NCBI GenBank assembly: GCA_025351545.1
Contig: JANXVQ010000863.1
Span: 1 to 7,657, forward strand
Origin: Spirosoma sp.
GTDB taxonomy: Bacteria > Bacteroidota > Bacteroidia > Cytophagales > Spirosomataceae
Direction: 5' to 3'
Length of the DNA: 7,657 nt
The translations under genes were made by a program, and so were the position numbers. The notes below the pieces were generated by a model that saw only the letters and a program-made list of their open reading frames with translations, did no database searches and was not told the origin of the DNA. The stretch's first letter is position 1. The number at the start of each line of letters is the position of its first letter. Of this stretch, positions 1-6,197 are shown piece after piece.

Positions 1-103
1 CGTCTGATGAAGTAACACGACCACTAACTGCTACATCCTGCGCCAGAACCGGCAAACAGAATAACAGCGAAAGTAGCCAACTTCCCAATAAAATTTTGCG
101 CAT
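1..103 (-). CDS. Partial SusC-like TonB-dependent transporter (N-terminus only)
   Basis: The reverse strand from the ATG at 103-101 reads without a stop to the window edge and gives 34 codons. The protein begins MRKILLGSWLLSLLF, has a hydrophobic signal peptide ending CLPVLAQ, and continues DVAVSGRVTSSD, which is the opening of a carboxypeptidase-regulatory-like (CarboxypepD_reg) domain. It aligns without gaps to the start of the complete SusC-like gene at 2894-6055: 27 of 34 residues are identical, and by hand count about 83 of 103 bases. It is therefore the beginning of a second SusC/RagA-type outer-membrane receptor in the same orientation, and the rest lies outside the window. As in its paralogue, the regulatory-like domain follows the signal peptide directly, so no STN signalling domain is present. 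A Bacteroidota -7 box lies about 50 nt upstream. Whether the full gene is intact and has its own SusD cannot be seen here. Confidence 0.88.
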   Translation of the reverse strand, partial: MRKILLGSWLLSLLFCLPVLAQDVAVSGRVTSSD

Positions 104-150
104 AAGAAAATAAAAGTTAAAACATATAGTAAATCCCAGGAATGGGGCTA

Positions 151-158
151 CAAAGTTA
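151..158 (-). promoter_or_regulatory. Candidate -7 promoter box for the partial SusC gene
   Basis: On the minus strand this reads TAACTTTG, a full match to the Bacteroidota -7 consensus TAnnTTTG. It lies 47 nt upstream of the ATG at 101-103 and would give a short leader. I see no TTG at the expected distance of about 17 to 23 nt upstream, so the -33 element is weak or missing. This could mean dependence on an activator or an alternative sigma factor, or a chance match. A small CCCA/TGGG hairpin (135-146) falls near the predicted transcription start. Confidence 0.45.
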
Positions 159-391
159 ATGTAGAGAATACGAATTAGTACCATGTCACTGTAAGGTTTT
201 TTGTAATATTCCAATAGAGCCAAGTGTGTAGACCTCTCCTATTGCAAAAGATGGAGGATCGTTAAGTGTACGATACAAAATCTGTAAAAAACGGGGTCAT
301 GGATGAGATAAGCACTTGATTTTAGGATCACATTGGATAAAATACAAGCTGTATCTGGCTATTCGAGAAGCTGTATAGGTCTATCCCTTCT

Positions 392-418
392 ACTAATAAG
401 GCTTACTTACTTATTAGT
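392..418. repeat. Inverted repeat, 9-bp arms
   Basis: The arms ACTAATAAG (392-400) and CTTATTAGT (410-418) are perfect reverse complements around a 9-nt spacer. No strong T-run follows directly, although TTATTTTG comes just after on the plus strand, so a terminator is not convincing. It could be a binding site for a dimeric regulator or a chance structure in AT-rich DNA. Confidence 0.4.
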
Positions 419-597
419 TATTTTGACTTAATGTATTGATAGTCAGAACTGTCTTGAATAATGCGTTCAGGAATAGTGACTTTTAAAGTTTACATTGAGT
501 AAATAAGTACAAGGATATTTACTTAGTATTAAGGCTCCTTAACCAGTAGGTCATATTATGATTTTATAACGTAATACTTATTTTCCCCAGTATAAAT

Positions 598-631
598 TAT
601 ATAATATCATTGCAAAAAACGATATTATATA
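598..631. repeat. AT-rich inverted repeat, 11-bp arms
   Basis: The arms TATATAATATC (598-608) and GATATTATATA (621-631) are perfect reverse complements around a 12-nt spacer that is rich in A. The stem is almost all A and T, so an RNA hairpin would be weak, and a DNA-level role such as a protein binding site is as likely. It is the longest perfect inverted repeat in the spacer apart from the terminator. Function unknown. Confidence 0.45.
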
Positions 632-789
632 TTCATTTTATGCTAAATATCGGAATTATTAATTATTCATTAAAATTGTGTGATTCCGGGAAAGTACTCA
701 TTGGAACCTTGCGAATTTGTACAGGCCTTTTCGATTAAATAGTGGCTGCTGCCGAGGGGTGAATGCCGCAGAACCATGCATAAGTACTT

Positions 790-828
790 AAAAAAGAAAA
801 GCACCAGCTATATAGCTGGTGCTTTTCT
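790..828 (-). terminator. Rho-independent terminator of the SusC-SusD-lipoprotein operon
   Basis: Positions 795-828 form a perfect 34-nt palindrome: arms of 16 nt (795-810 and 813-828) around a TA centre, with a GC-containing core GCACCAGC paired with GCTGGTGC. On the minus strand the stem ends in CTTTTC and runs into six consecutive T residues (795-790), the usual form of an intrinsic terminator. It lies 27 nt past the stop codon of the small lipoprotein gene. On the plus strand the T-run is only TTTT and inside the stem, so termination in that direction would be weaker. No plus-strand gene is seen to the left that would need it. Confidence 0.9.
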
Positions 829-855
829 AAGTTGTACTAGTCAATAATGCGCAAA

Positions 856-1371
856 TTAGGCTACCACTCGTACTCGTACCTGCTCCGTAACAATCTGCGT
901 ATTATCATCCAGAGTTACCAGGAATAGAAACGCCAGTTCGGTGAAGTTTGGTAACGCCACCGGAACAATCGAAACAGAGGGATATTTGGCTTTAAAAGCG
1001 GCAATCGTCGTGGTGAAAACAACCGTAGTGCCCGTACCCGTAATTGGTGCGGCATTATAGGCAGATGCAGCCGTTGCACTGCTTAACGTACCCGGATTGA
1101 TACCCGTTGCGCCACCTACTATTCGGGTGATTTCCTTAATAGTACGTCCGCTCGACGCTGGAATTGTTACCGTAAACGTGATAGGACCGCCAGCCGCCAG
1201 CGAACTAATTATATATGGATTACCGCCATACGTAGTTGCCTCGGCAAAAGTAACCGGCACAGCCGGACGATTGTCCTGAAATAAATCATTGTATTTGTAA
1301 TCGTCCTTGCAGGAAAACCCCACCAAGGCTACGAAAGAAAGCAGCAGAAATCTAAATGCTATATACTTCAT
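856..1371 (-). CDS. Small lipoprotein, likely surface-exposed third component of the SusCD operon
   Basis: The product has 171 residues. Residues 1-20 are a lipoprotein signal peptide (MKYIAFRFLLL, hydrophobic core, lipobox VGFSC) and Cys21 is the expected lipidation site. The mature protein starts CKDDYKYND. A Lys and acidic residues right after the Cys resemble the lipoprotein export signal described in Bacteroidota, which sends lipoproteins to the cell surface. The remainder is rich in Thr, Ala, Val and Ile in alternating stretches and probably folds as one beta-sandwich. I see no catalytic motif and recognise no family. The gene starts 31 nt after the SusD stop and ends just before the operon terminator, so it is very likely co-transcribed with SusC and SusD. 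By position it could be a SusE/SusF-like surface binding accessory, but it is much smaller than those proteins and sequence similarity is not evident. There is no clear ribosome binding site. The start is chosen because it gives a complete signal peptide. Confidence 0.85.
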   Translation of the reverse strand: MKYIAFRFLLLSFVALVGFSCKDDYKYNDLFQDNRPAVPVTFAEATTYGGNPYIISSLAAGGPITFTVTIPASSGRTIKEITRIVGGATGINPGTLSSATAASAYNAAPITGTGTTVVFTTTIAAFKAKYPSVSIVPVALPNFTELAFLFLVTLDDNTQIVTEQVRVRVVA

Positions 1372-1402
1372 GTGTCAGTTCATTTAAAGAATTGAAATGG
1401 AA

Positions 1403-2866
1403 TTACTTCGTAGCCCACCAAACTGGTATATTCGATTGAGGGGCTGGGTTTGGGAAATTAGAATTCCGCTGTAGCTCCTCATTGATATACACCGCCCGGA
1501 CAGGCCGCGTACCGTCGATACCAGCTGCATTCTGGGCTGGTTGTAACGTAGGATAGCCTGTACGACGTAAGTCATTCCAGATTTCCAGGTTATTGCCTGT
1601 GAAAGCGATGTACTTCTGCGTAATAACCTGAGCAATTTTCTGCTCGGTTGTACCCGCTAAGGTTGCCACAGTCGGGTTCGCTGTCAGGTAAGCCGTAATC
1701 TGCGCTGGTGTTAATCCGGCCAGTGTCATCGAAGCGGTAATACCTTCCGTATACAGCACCTGTGGATCGCCGGGAGTGCCTAACCGCAGGGCGGCTTCTG
1801 CCAGAATGAATGCCCGCTGAAAATTAGTGATCATCCGTACCGGACCAAGGCCGTTTGCGCCTGTTACATACGTATTGTAACGCGACCAGGTAGAGGTTGG
1901 TAAGGGTAGAGTGCCCCGAAACCCGTTGTCAATCGTTACGTAATCAGCCGCTGGCTTCGTAAAGAATATCGGCAATCTCGGATCATTCAAACTTTTGAGC
2001 AGGTTAAGATAACGGGTGCTCATTATAAGATCGTCTTTAAATAAGCTGACATACGTCCAGGTGTAAACTGGGGACTGGCTGCCTACGGCTGCTCCAAAAG
2101 GCTGATTCAGGTCTAGAGAATTATTGTTGATATACAAATTGCCTGTCAACACTTCGTTGATAACACTGGCCGCCAGTTTGGGTTCTTTAACACTGATCTG
2201 CATAGCGAGTTTCAACAGCAGCGTGTTACCAGCCCGCTTCCATTTCGCCACATCGCCACCGTAGATCAAGTCATCTGTAGTAGGCTTCGTTGACGAAACC
2301 GCATCCAGATCTTTTACGCCTTCGCGAACCAGATCGAATAAGCTCTGGATTCCCAGTGTCGTGTTACCCTTGTAAATATCCTCCTGCTTATCTAAACGAG
2401 GCTGAAGGTTGGCTTCTCCCTGCAACGCCTGAGAATAAGGAATGTCTCCCCACACATCTGTAGCCAGGGCGAAGGTATAAGCCTTCATAATTTTTGCGAT
2501 TCCTGTATAGGCTTTTGAGTTAGATACATCGGCTAGCCGGATGATCTGCTGATAGTTCACCAGGGCCGCATCATAAATCTCAAACCGCCATTGGTTACCA
2601 AAATCGCCACCATTGGTTTGGTAAACGTCGAAAGTAGCCGGGCCATTGCTCGCACCAGCCAGCTGTTGCACGATTACCGACGAAAAACGGTTTAGCTCAT
2701 TTGCATTGGCAAAAGCCGAAGCTGCCTGGGCCGCTGGTAACAGTACCGATGGCGGTACCACAAGTGGGTTGTTGGGCGTCTGGTTAACGTCTAAAAAATT
2801 TGTGCAGGCTCCCATTCCTAATAGAATGGGTACGAACAGGTATTTTCTGGGAAATATAAATTTCAT
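1403..2866 (-). CDS. SusD/RagB-family nutrient-binding outer membrane lipoprotein (SusD_2 type)
   Basis: The product has 487 residues, normal for the family. A lipoprotein signal peptide (MKFIFPRKYLF, lipobox GMGAC) places the lipid on Cys21, followed by CTNFLDVNQTPNNPL, a typical SusD-like opening. Further family signatures are TDVWGDIPYSQAL (136-148), an EDIYK segment (162-166), GDVAKWKRAGNTLLLKLAMQ (204-223), a FILAEAALRLG helix, EIWNDLRRTGYP near the C-terminus, and the terminal VWWATK. These fit the SusD-like_2 subgroup. SusD proteins are alpha-helical (TPR-like) surface lipoproteins that cap the SusC barrel, bind substrate and open like a lid during import. The gene begins 27 nt after the SusC stop and precedes the small lipoprotein gene by 31 nt, so it is the middle gene of the operon. 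The substrate cannot be read from the sequence. SusD_2 members are not limited to glycan uptake. No frameshift or truncation is seen. Confidence 0.95.
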   Translation of the reverse strand: MKFIFPRKYLFVPILLGMGACTNFLDVNQTPNNPLVVPPSVLLPAAQAASAFANANELNRFSSVIVQQLAGASNGPATFDVYQTNGGDFGNQWRFEIYDAALVNYQQIIRLADVSNSKAYTGIAKIMKAYTFALATDVWGDIPYSQALQGEANLQPRLDKQEDIYKGNTTLGIQSLFDLVREGVKDLDAVSSTKPTTDDLIYGGDVAKWKRAGNTLLLKLAMQISVKEPKLAASVINEVLTGNLYINNNSLDLNQPFGAAVGSQSPVYTWTYVSLFKDDLIMSTRYLNLLKSLNDPRLPIFFTKPAADYVTIDNGFRGTLPLPTSTWSRYNTYVTGANGLGPVRMITNFQRAFILAEAALRLGTPGDPQVLYTEGITASMTLAGLTPAQITAYLTANPTVATLAGTTEQKIAQVITQKYIAFTGNNLEIWNDLRRTGYPTLQPAQNAAGIDGTRPVRAVYINEELQRNSNFPNPAPQSNIPVWWATK

Positions 2867-2893
2867 GATAAAGTCGGAGTGATTGATGAATAC

Positions 2894-5800
2894 TTACAAA
2901 GTGGCCCGCAGGTTAACACCGAAGTTGCGAGTGTTTGGCGGACCCTGTAAGTCCAACCCCTGAATATTACCGGCCCCTTGTGTGTTCAGTTCGGGATCAC
3001 CAATGAAGTTCGGTGCGAAGAAGAACAGGTTACGACCGCTTACACCAATTGATACTGAGCCAAATGGCGTCTTGTTCAGCAGGCCTTTCGGTAAGGTGTA
3101 ATTGAGGGATGCTTCTCGTACCCGATAAACGGTGGCATCGAATACGGTTGCTTCCGATTGCAGACCACCAACACCAGCCCAGTACGTTTGTGCAGGAACC
3201 TGAATGTTGTTGGGCTTGTATGAAGTCGTTCCATCAGCCGCTGTTACGGGAATCACACCTGGTAAAATCCGGGGTTGATCGCGGTCGATGCCCGTCACGT
3301 ATAGGGCACCATTCGACCGTTGAGCCGCTGCACCGAAAGACAAAATCTGACCGCCCTGGCGAGTATCTACCAGTACAGACAGGGCCAAACCTTTATACGA
3401 AAACGTGTTCGTTAAGCCAGCCGTGTAGTTAGCTTGTGGAGATGAAATGACCGAATTGGCAACGCCGGGTGCAAAACCACCAGTTATGGCATTGACCAGA
3501 TATTGGCCATTGTATAGCCCCGATGCATCGTAGTTGGCTGCGGTTCGATCAGTATTCTGAACGCGGGAGTTAGCAGTACCAATAATTACTCCGTATGGGA
3601 AGCCTTCCTTGATTGACGGTGTGCTGCCAATAAAGCCGTTCCCCGGAATAGGAGCTGATGTTACGTTCGGCGCAATAGATTCGACCATATTGCGGATCAG
3701 GGTATAGTTTAGGGTTACATCCCATTTAAAGCCTTTGACCCGAACAGGCGTACCCGTTACTACCAGTTCAACCCCCTGGTTCCGCAACGAACCAACGTTG
3801 GTTGTCCGGGTGTCGAAACCTGTTGAATTGGAAACAGCAACGTTGAAAATCTGATTGGTACTCCGTGAGTTAAAGTATGTTGCATCAACACTGATCCGGT
3901 TTTTGAACAGGCCAACGTTTAAACCAAATTCGTAGGATTGCACAAATTCGGGTGTCAGGATGTTACTGCCAATCCGGGTGCCAATGCCGAAACCAGGAAT
4001 ACTACCGCCGTTTACCGCAAGGGGGAAGTTAATACTGGCTACGTTATTGCCAAGGCTGGCCGTATTGTACACGGAATTAAGTAAATAGGGATCGGCATCA
4101 CGACCCACTTTGGCGATACTGGCCCGTACTTTTGCATACGTTAGTATAGGCGAGCTAATTTTGAAGGCATCAGTTGGCACAAAACTGACCGATGCGCCCG
4201 GATAAAAGTAAGTGCCGTTGGCTTTAGGTAAGGTCGACGACTGGTCTGCACGACCGCTGAGTTCCAGAAAAAGGTAATTGTTATAACTCAGTGATAACTG
4301 TCCGTAATAACCAACTAATCGCCGGATGCTGCTGGTTTCGTAACTGGCCGTATAGACAGATGCGTTATTGATGTTGGTATAGCCTGGAATCGTTAGTGTT
4401 GATCCATCCAGAAATACTTCCTGAGCTTTCCGCTGGTTAATATTATTGCCTAACAACAAGGTAGCATTCAACCCATTCAGAAACAGATTGTCTTTCCGGG
4501 CACTGATAATCAGATCACCATTGATTTCGCTCCGGAAAAAATTGTTCTGCGTTATTTCACCCGTCGGAGCACGCGCGGAGCCGATTTGCTCTATAAATTT
4601 ACGACGGTCGGTGTAGGTGTCGCCCGTTACCCGATACGATACATTCAACCATTTGGTGATGTCATATCCCAACTGAAAGTTTCCGAAGAAACGGTCTACC
4701 TGACTATTGAGCGTTTCATTGTAAAGGCTCCAGTTTGGGTTGTTGGCCGTTGGGTTGAAGTAAATACTCCGGCCTGTAAGTGTGTCCTGATATGCTTCTC
4801 CTGGTAAGTTATAACTCCGTGGAATAGCCGTAAGCTGACCGAACGCACTACCGCCATTACCACCAGGAACACCCTGTTGCACGGTTTGTACATACGTACC
4901 GGTTCCACTAACACGCAATCCATTCTGAAGTCTGGATTCGCCACCGATCTGGACGTTAGTTCGGTTAAACTTCGTGTTTGGAATAATTCCTTTTTGTACG
5001 GTATTACCTATTGCCAGAATGTAGTTCCGGTTCTGATCGCCCGACGCTATACTAACTGAGTTTTGCAGGATACTACCCTGTTTGTAGAAGTCCCGTATAT
5101 TATTAGGGTAAGCCTGATAAGGTACTACCTTACCCTGAGTGTTAGTCACTGAGGATACGGCCGAAAAAGGCGGTCCCCAGGACGCCCCTGAATTAGTTAC
5201 AAAATTATTCAGTGTTCCCTGTCCATAGCTGTCCTGATATTTCGGCAAGCCATAGACATTTTGAACGTTATATGATGAATTGAGAGTGACCTCCGTTTTG
5301 CTGTTTTGGTTTCGTCCTGACTTAGTCGTGATGACGATAGCACCAGCCGAGGCCCGGGAACCATATAATACGGCAGCCGCAGGACCTTTCAAAACGTTTA
5401 ATGATTCAATACTTTCGGGGTTAATATCAGCCAGACGATTAGAAGGCGTTGAACCGAACAACGTGTTCTGCGTGCTGTTGACGTCATTACTGAAAATAAT
5501 ACCATCGACCACGATCAGCGGCTGGTTGTTACCTGTAAACGACGTAATACCACGAATGTTGATGTTGGTTGATGCGCCCGGTGCACCACTGGCGGTCGTA
5601 ATGCTTACGCCGGCTACTTTACCCTGCAACGCATTTAGTACGTTCGGCTCTGAACGCTGCGACAGCGCATTGCCACTTACCTCTTGAATTGAATACCCTA
5701 ATGACCGTTTGTCGCGTTCAATACCCTGCGCCGTTACTACTATTTCGTCGAGGCTCTGGGCTCCTGGTATTAAGGCTACATTGATAGCGGTTTTGTTGCC

Positions 5801-6055
5801 AACGGCAATTTCCTGGCCCGAAAAGCCAATGAAACTGAATACTAATCTTGCATTGGCTGGCACACTAATGCTATAGTTCCCGCTGGCATCAGTTATAGCA
5901 CCACGAGTTGTTCCTTTTACTTGTACACTTACACCCGGTAGGGTAGAGCCATCGTCTGATGAAGTAACTCGACCCTTCACGGCTACATCCTGCGCCAAGG
6001 CGGGCAAACAGGATAATAGCAAGAGTAGATAACTTCCTGATAAAAGTTTTCTCAT
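2894..6055 (-). CDS. SusC/RagA-family TonB-linked outer membrane transporter
   Basis: The product has 1053 residues, a usual length for SusC-like receptors. Residues 1-21 are a signal peptide (MRKLLSGSYLL...LPALA, cleavage before QDVAVKG). A CarboxypepD_reg-like domain covers about 24-96 (KGRVTSSDDG, LPGVSVQVKGT, DASGNYSI, FSFIGF). A TonB box DEIVVTA is at 103-109. The plug domain follows, with NALQGKVAGVSI (141-152), INIRGI (165-170), QPLIVVDGI (178-186) and SIESLNVLKGPAAAVLYGSR (215-234). The rest is a TonB-dependent beta-barrel, ending with the SusC-typical YRVREASLNYTLP and NFGVNLRATL. It transports an oligomeric nutrient across the outer membrane with energy from TonB-ExbBD, together with the SusD protein encoded 27 nt downstream. 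No STN domain is present, so it should not signal to an anti-sigma factor in the FecA manner. It is the first gene of the operon, behind a near-consensus promoter. A paralogue starts at 103. The Cys16 in the signal peptide is shared with that paralogue and is not in a good lipobox. Confidence 0.96.
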   Translation of the reverse strand: MRKLLSGSYLLLLLSCLPALAQDVAVKGRVTSSDDGSTLPGVSVQVKGTTRGAITDASGNYSISVPANARLVFSFIGFSGQEIAVGNKTAINVALIPGAQSLDEIVVTAQGIERDKRSLGYSIQEVSGNALSQRSEPNVLNALQGKVAGVSITTASGAPGASTNINIRGITSFTGNNQPLIVVDGIIFSNDVNSTQNTLFGSTPSNRLADINPESIESLNVLKGPAAAVLYGSRASAGAIVITTKSGRNQNSKTEVTLNSSYNVQNVYGLPKYQDSYGQGTLNNFVTNSGASWGPPFSAVSSVTNTQGKVVPYQAYPNNIRDFYKQGSILQNSVSIASGDQNRNYILAIGNTVQKGIIPNTKFNRTNVQIGGESRLQNGLRVSGTGTYVQTVQQGVPGGNGGSAFGQLTAIPRSYNLPGEAYQDTLTGRSIYFNPTANNPNWSLYNETLNSQVDRFFGNFQLGYDITKWLNVSYRVTGDTYTDRRKFIEQIGSARAPTGEITQNNFFRSEINGDLIISARKDNLFLNGLNATLLLGNNINQRKAQEVFLDGSTLTIPGYTNINNASVYTASYETSSIRRLVGYYGQLSLSYNNYLFLELSGRADQSSTLPKANGTYFYPGASVSFVPTDAFKISSPILTYAKVRASIAKVGRDADPYLLNSVYNTASLGNNVASINFPLAVNGGSIPGFGIGTRIGSNILTPEFVQSYEFGLNVGLFKNRISVDATYFNSRSTNQIFNVAVSNSTGFDTRTTNVGSLRNQGVELVVTGTPVRVKGFKWDVTLNYTLIRNMVESIAPNVTSAPIPGNGFIGSTPSIKEGFPYGVIIGTANSRVQNTDRTAANYDASGLYNGQYLVNAITGGFAPGVANSVISSPQANYTAGLTNTFSYKGLALSVLVDTRQGGQILSFGAAAQRSNGALYVTGIDRDQPRILPGVIPVTAADGTTSYKPNNIQVPAQTYWAGVGGLQSEATVFDATVYRVREASLNYTLPKGLLNKTPFGSVSIGVSGRNLFFFAPNFIGDPELNTQGAGNIQGLDLQGPPNTRNFGVNLRATL

Positions 6056-6101
6056 GAATGTTTAGTTGATGAATTGTTTTGAGTATGAAGAAATTAGGCA
6101 A

Positions 6102-6131
6102 CAAAAATAATTATTAATTAATTAAATACAA
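6102..6131 (-). promoter_or_regulatory. Bacteroidota-type promoter of the SusC-SusD-lipoprotein operon
   Basis: On the minus strand TTG (6131-6129) is followed by a 19-nt spacer and then TATTTTTG (6109-6102), a full match to the Bacteroidota pattern TTG-N19-TAnnTTTG used by the primary sigma factor. Transcription would start about 5 to 8 nt further on, near 6095, which gives a leader of about 40 nt before the SusC ATG at 6055. The spacer is almost pure A and T. The TTG lies inside the palindrome CAATATTG (6129-6136), whose other half provides a TTG on the plus strand. No operator can be assigned from the sequence alone. Confidence 0.7.
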
Positions 6132-6133
6132 TA

Positions 6134-6159
6134 TTGTATACGGATTAACTTATAAATTG
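6134..6159 (+). promoter_or_regulatory. Possible weak promoter of the M20 amidohydrolase gene
   Basis: On the plus strand TTG (6134-6136) is followed after 16 nt by TAAATTG (6153-6159), an imperfect match to TAnnTTTG with a spacer a little shorter than usual. Transcription would start near 6165-6168, so the ATG at 6168 would be at or almost at the 5' end while the ATG at 6198 would have a leader of about 30 nt. The match is poor and another start site is possible. The TTG shares the CAATATTG palindrome with the divergent SusC promoter. Confidence 0.25.
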
Positions 6160-6197
6160 CATCTTTAATGTATATACAGCCGAAATTGAATTTTTTG

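Larger units (their letters stand above)
104..855. other. Long AT-rich intergenic region
   Basis: These 750 nt separate the 3' end of the SusC-SusD-lipoprotein operon from the start of the partial SusC gene. I find no convincing protein-coding gene, tRNA or rRNA on either strand. The contents I can support are the -7 box at 151-158, a cluster of inverted repeats between about 392 and 631, and the operon terminator at 790-828. Smaller inverted repeats are CAATAG/CTATTG at 212-217 and 239-244, AGTAAATA/TATTTACT at 498-505 and 516-523, and TTAAGG/CCTTAA at 529-534 and 537-542. The motif TACTTA recurs several times (near 407, 520, 577 and 785), which may only reflect the AT-rich composition. A role as a regulatory upstream region for the second SusC gene is an inference from position. 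Confidence 0.6.

Noticed and set aside
1..103. Possibility that the left-edge match is a pseudogene fragment or assembly duplicate of the SusC gene.
   Set aside because: The bases differ at about 20 of 103 positions with no gaps and the frame stays open, so it is a diverged paralogue and not a copied artefact. Its far end is not visible, so later damage cannot be excluded.
404..582. Recurring TACTTA motifs considered as a CRISPR-like or iteron array.
   Set aside because: The copies are only 6 nt, irregularly spaced and without constant spacers, which AT-rich DNA can produce by chance.
698..781. Minus-strand frame of 27 codons beginning MHGSAAFTPRQQ and ending KFARFQ, upstream of an AT-rich stretch.
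   Set aside because: It is very short, lies downstream of the operon terminator, has no promoter box or ribosome binding site, and matches no family I recognise. Chance is the simplest explanation.
1384..1635. Open frames inside the SusD gene on the same and opposite strand.
   Set aside because: They overlap a clear SusD coding frame, have no family motifs or start signals, and are explained by the base composition of the real gene.
5280..5687. Plus-strand 135-codon frame opposite the SusC plug region.
   Set aside because: It is antisense to highly conserved plug motifs of SusC, has no recognisable domain or promoter, and is most likely a shadow of the real gene.
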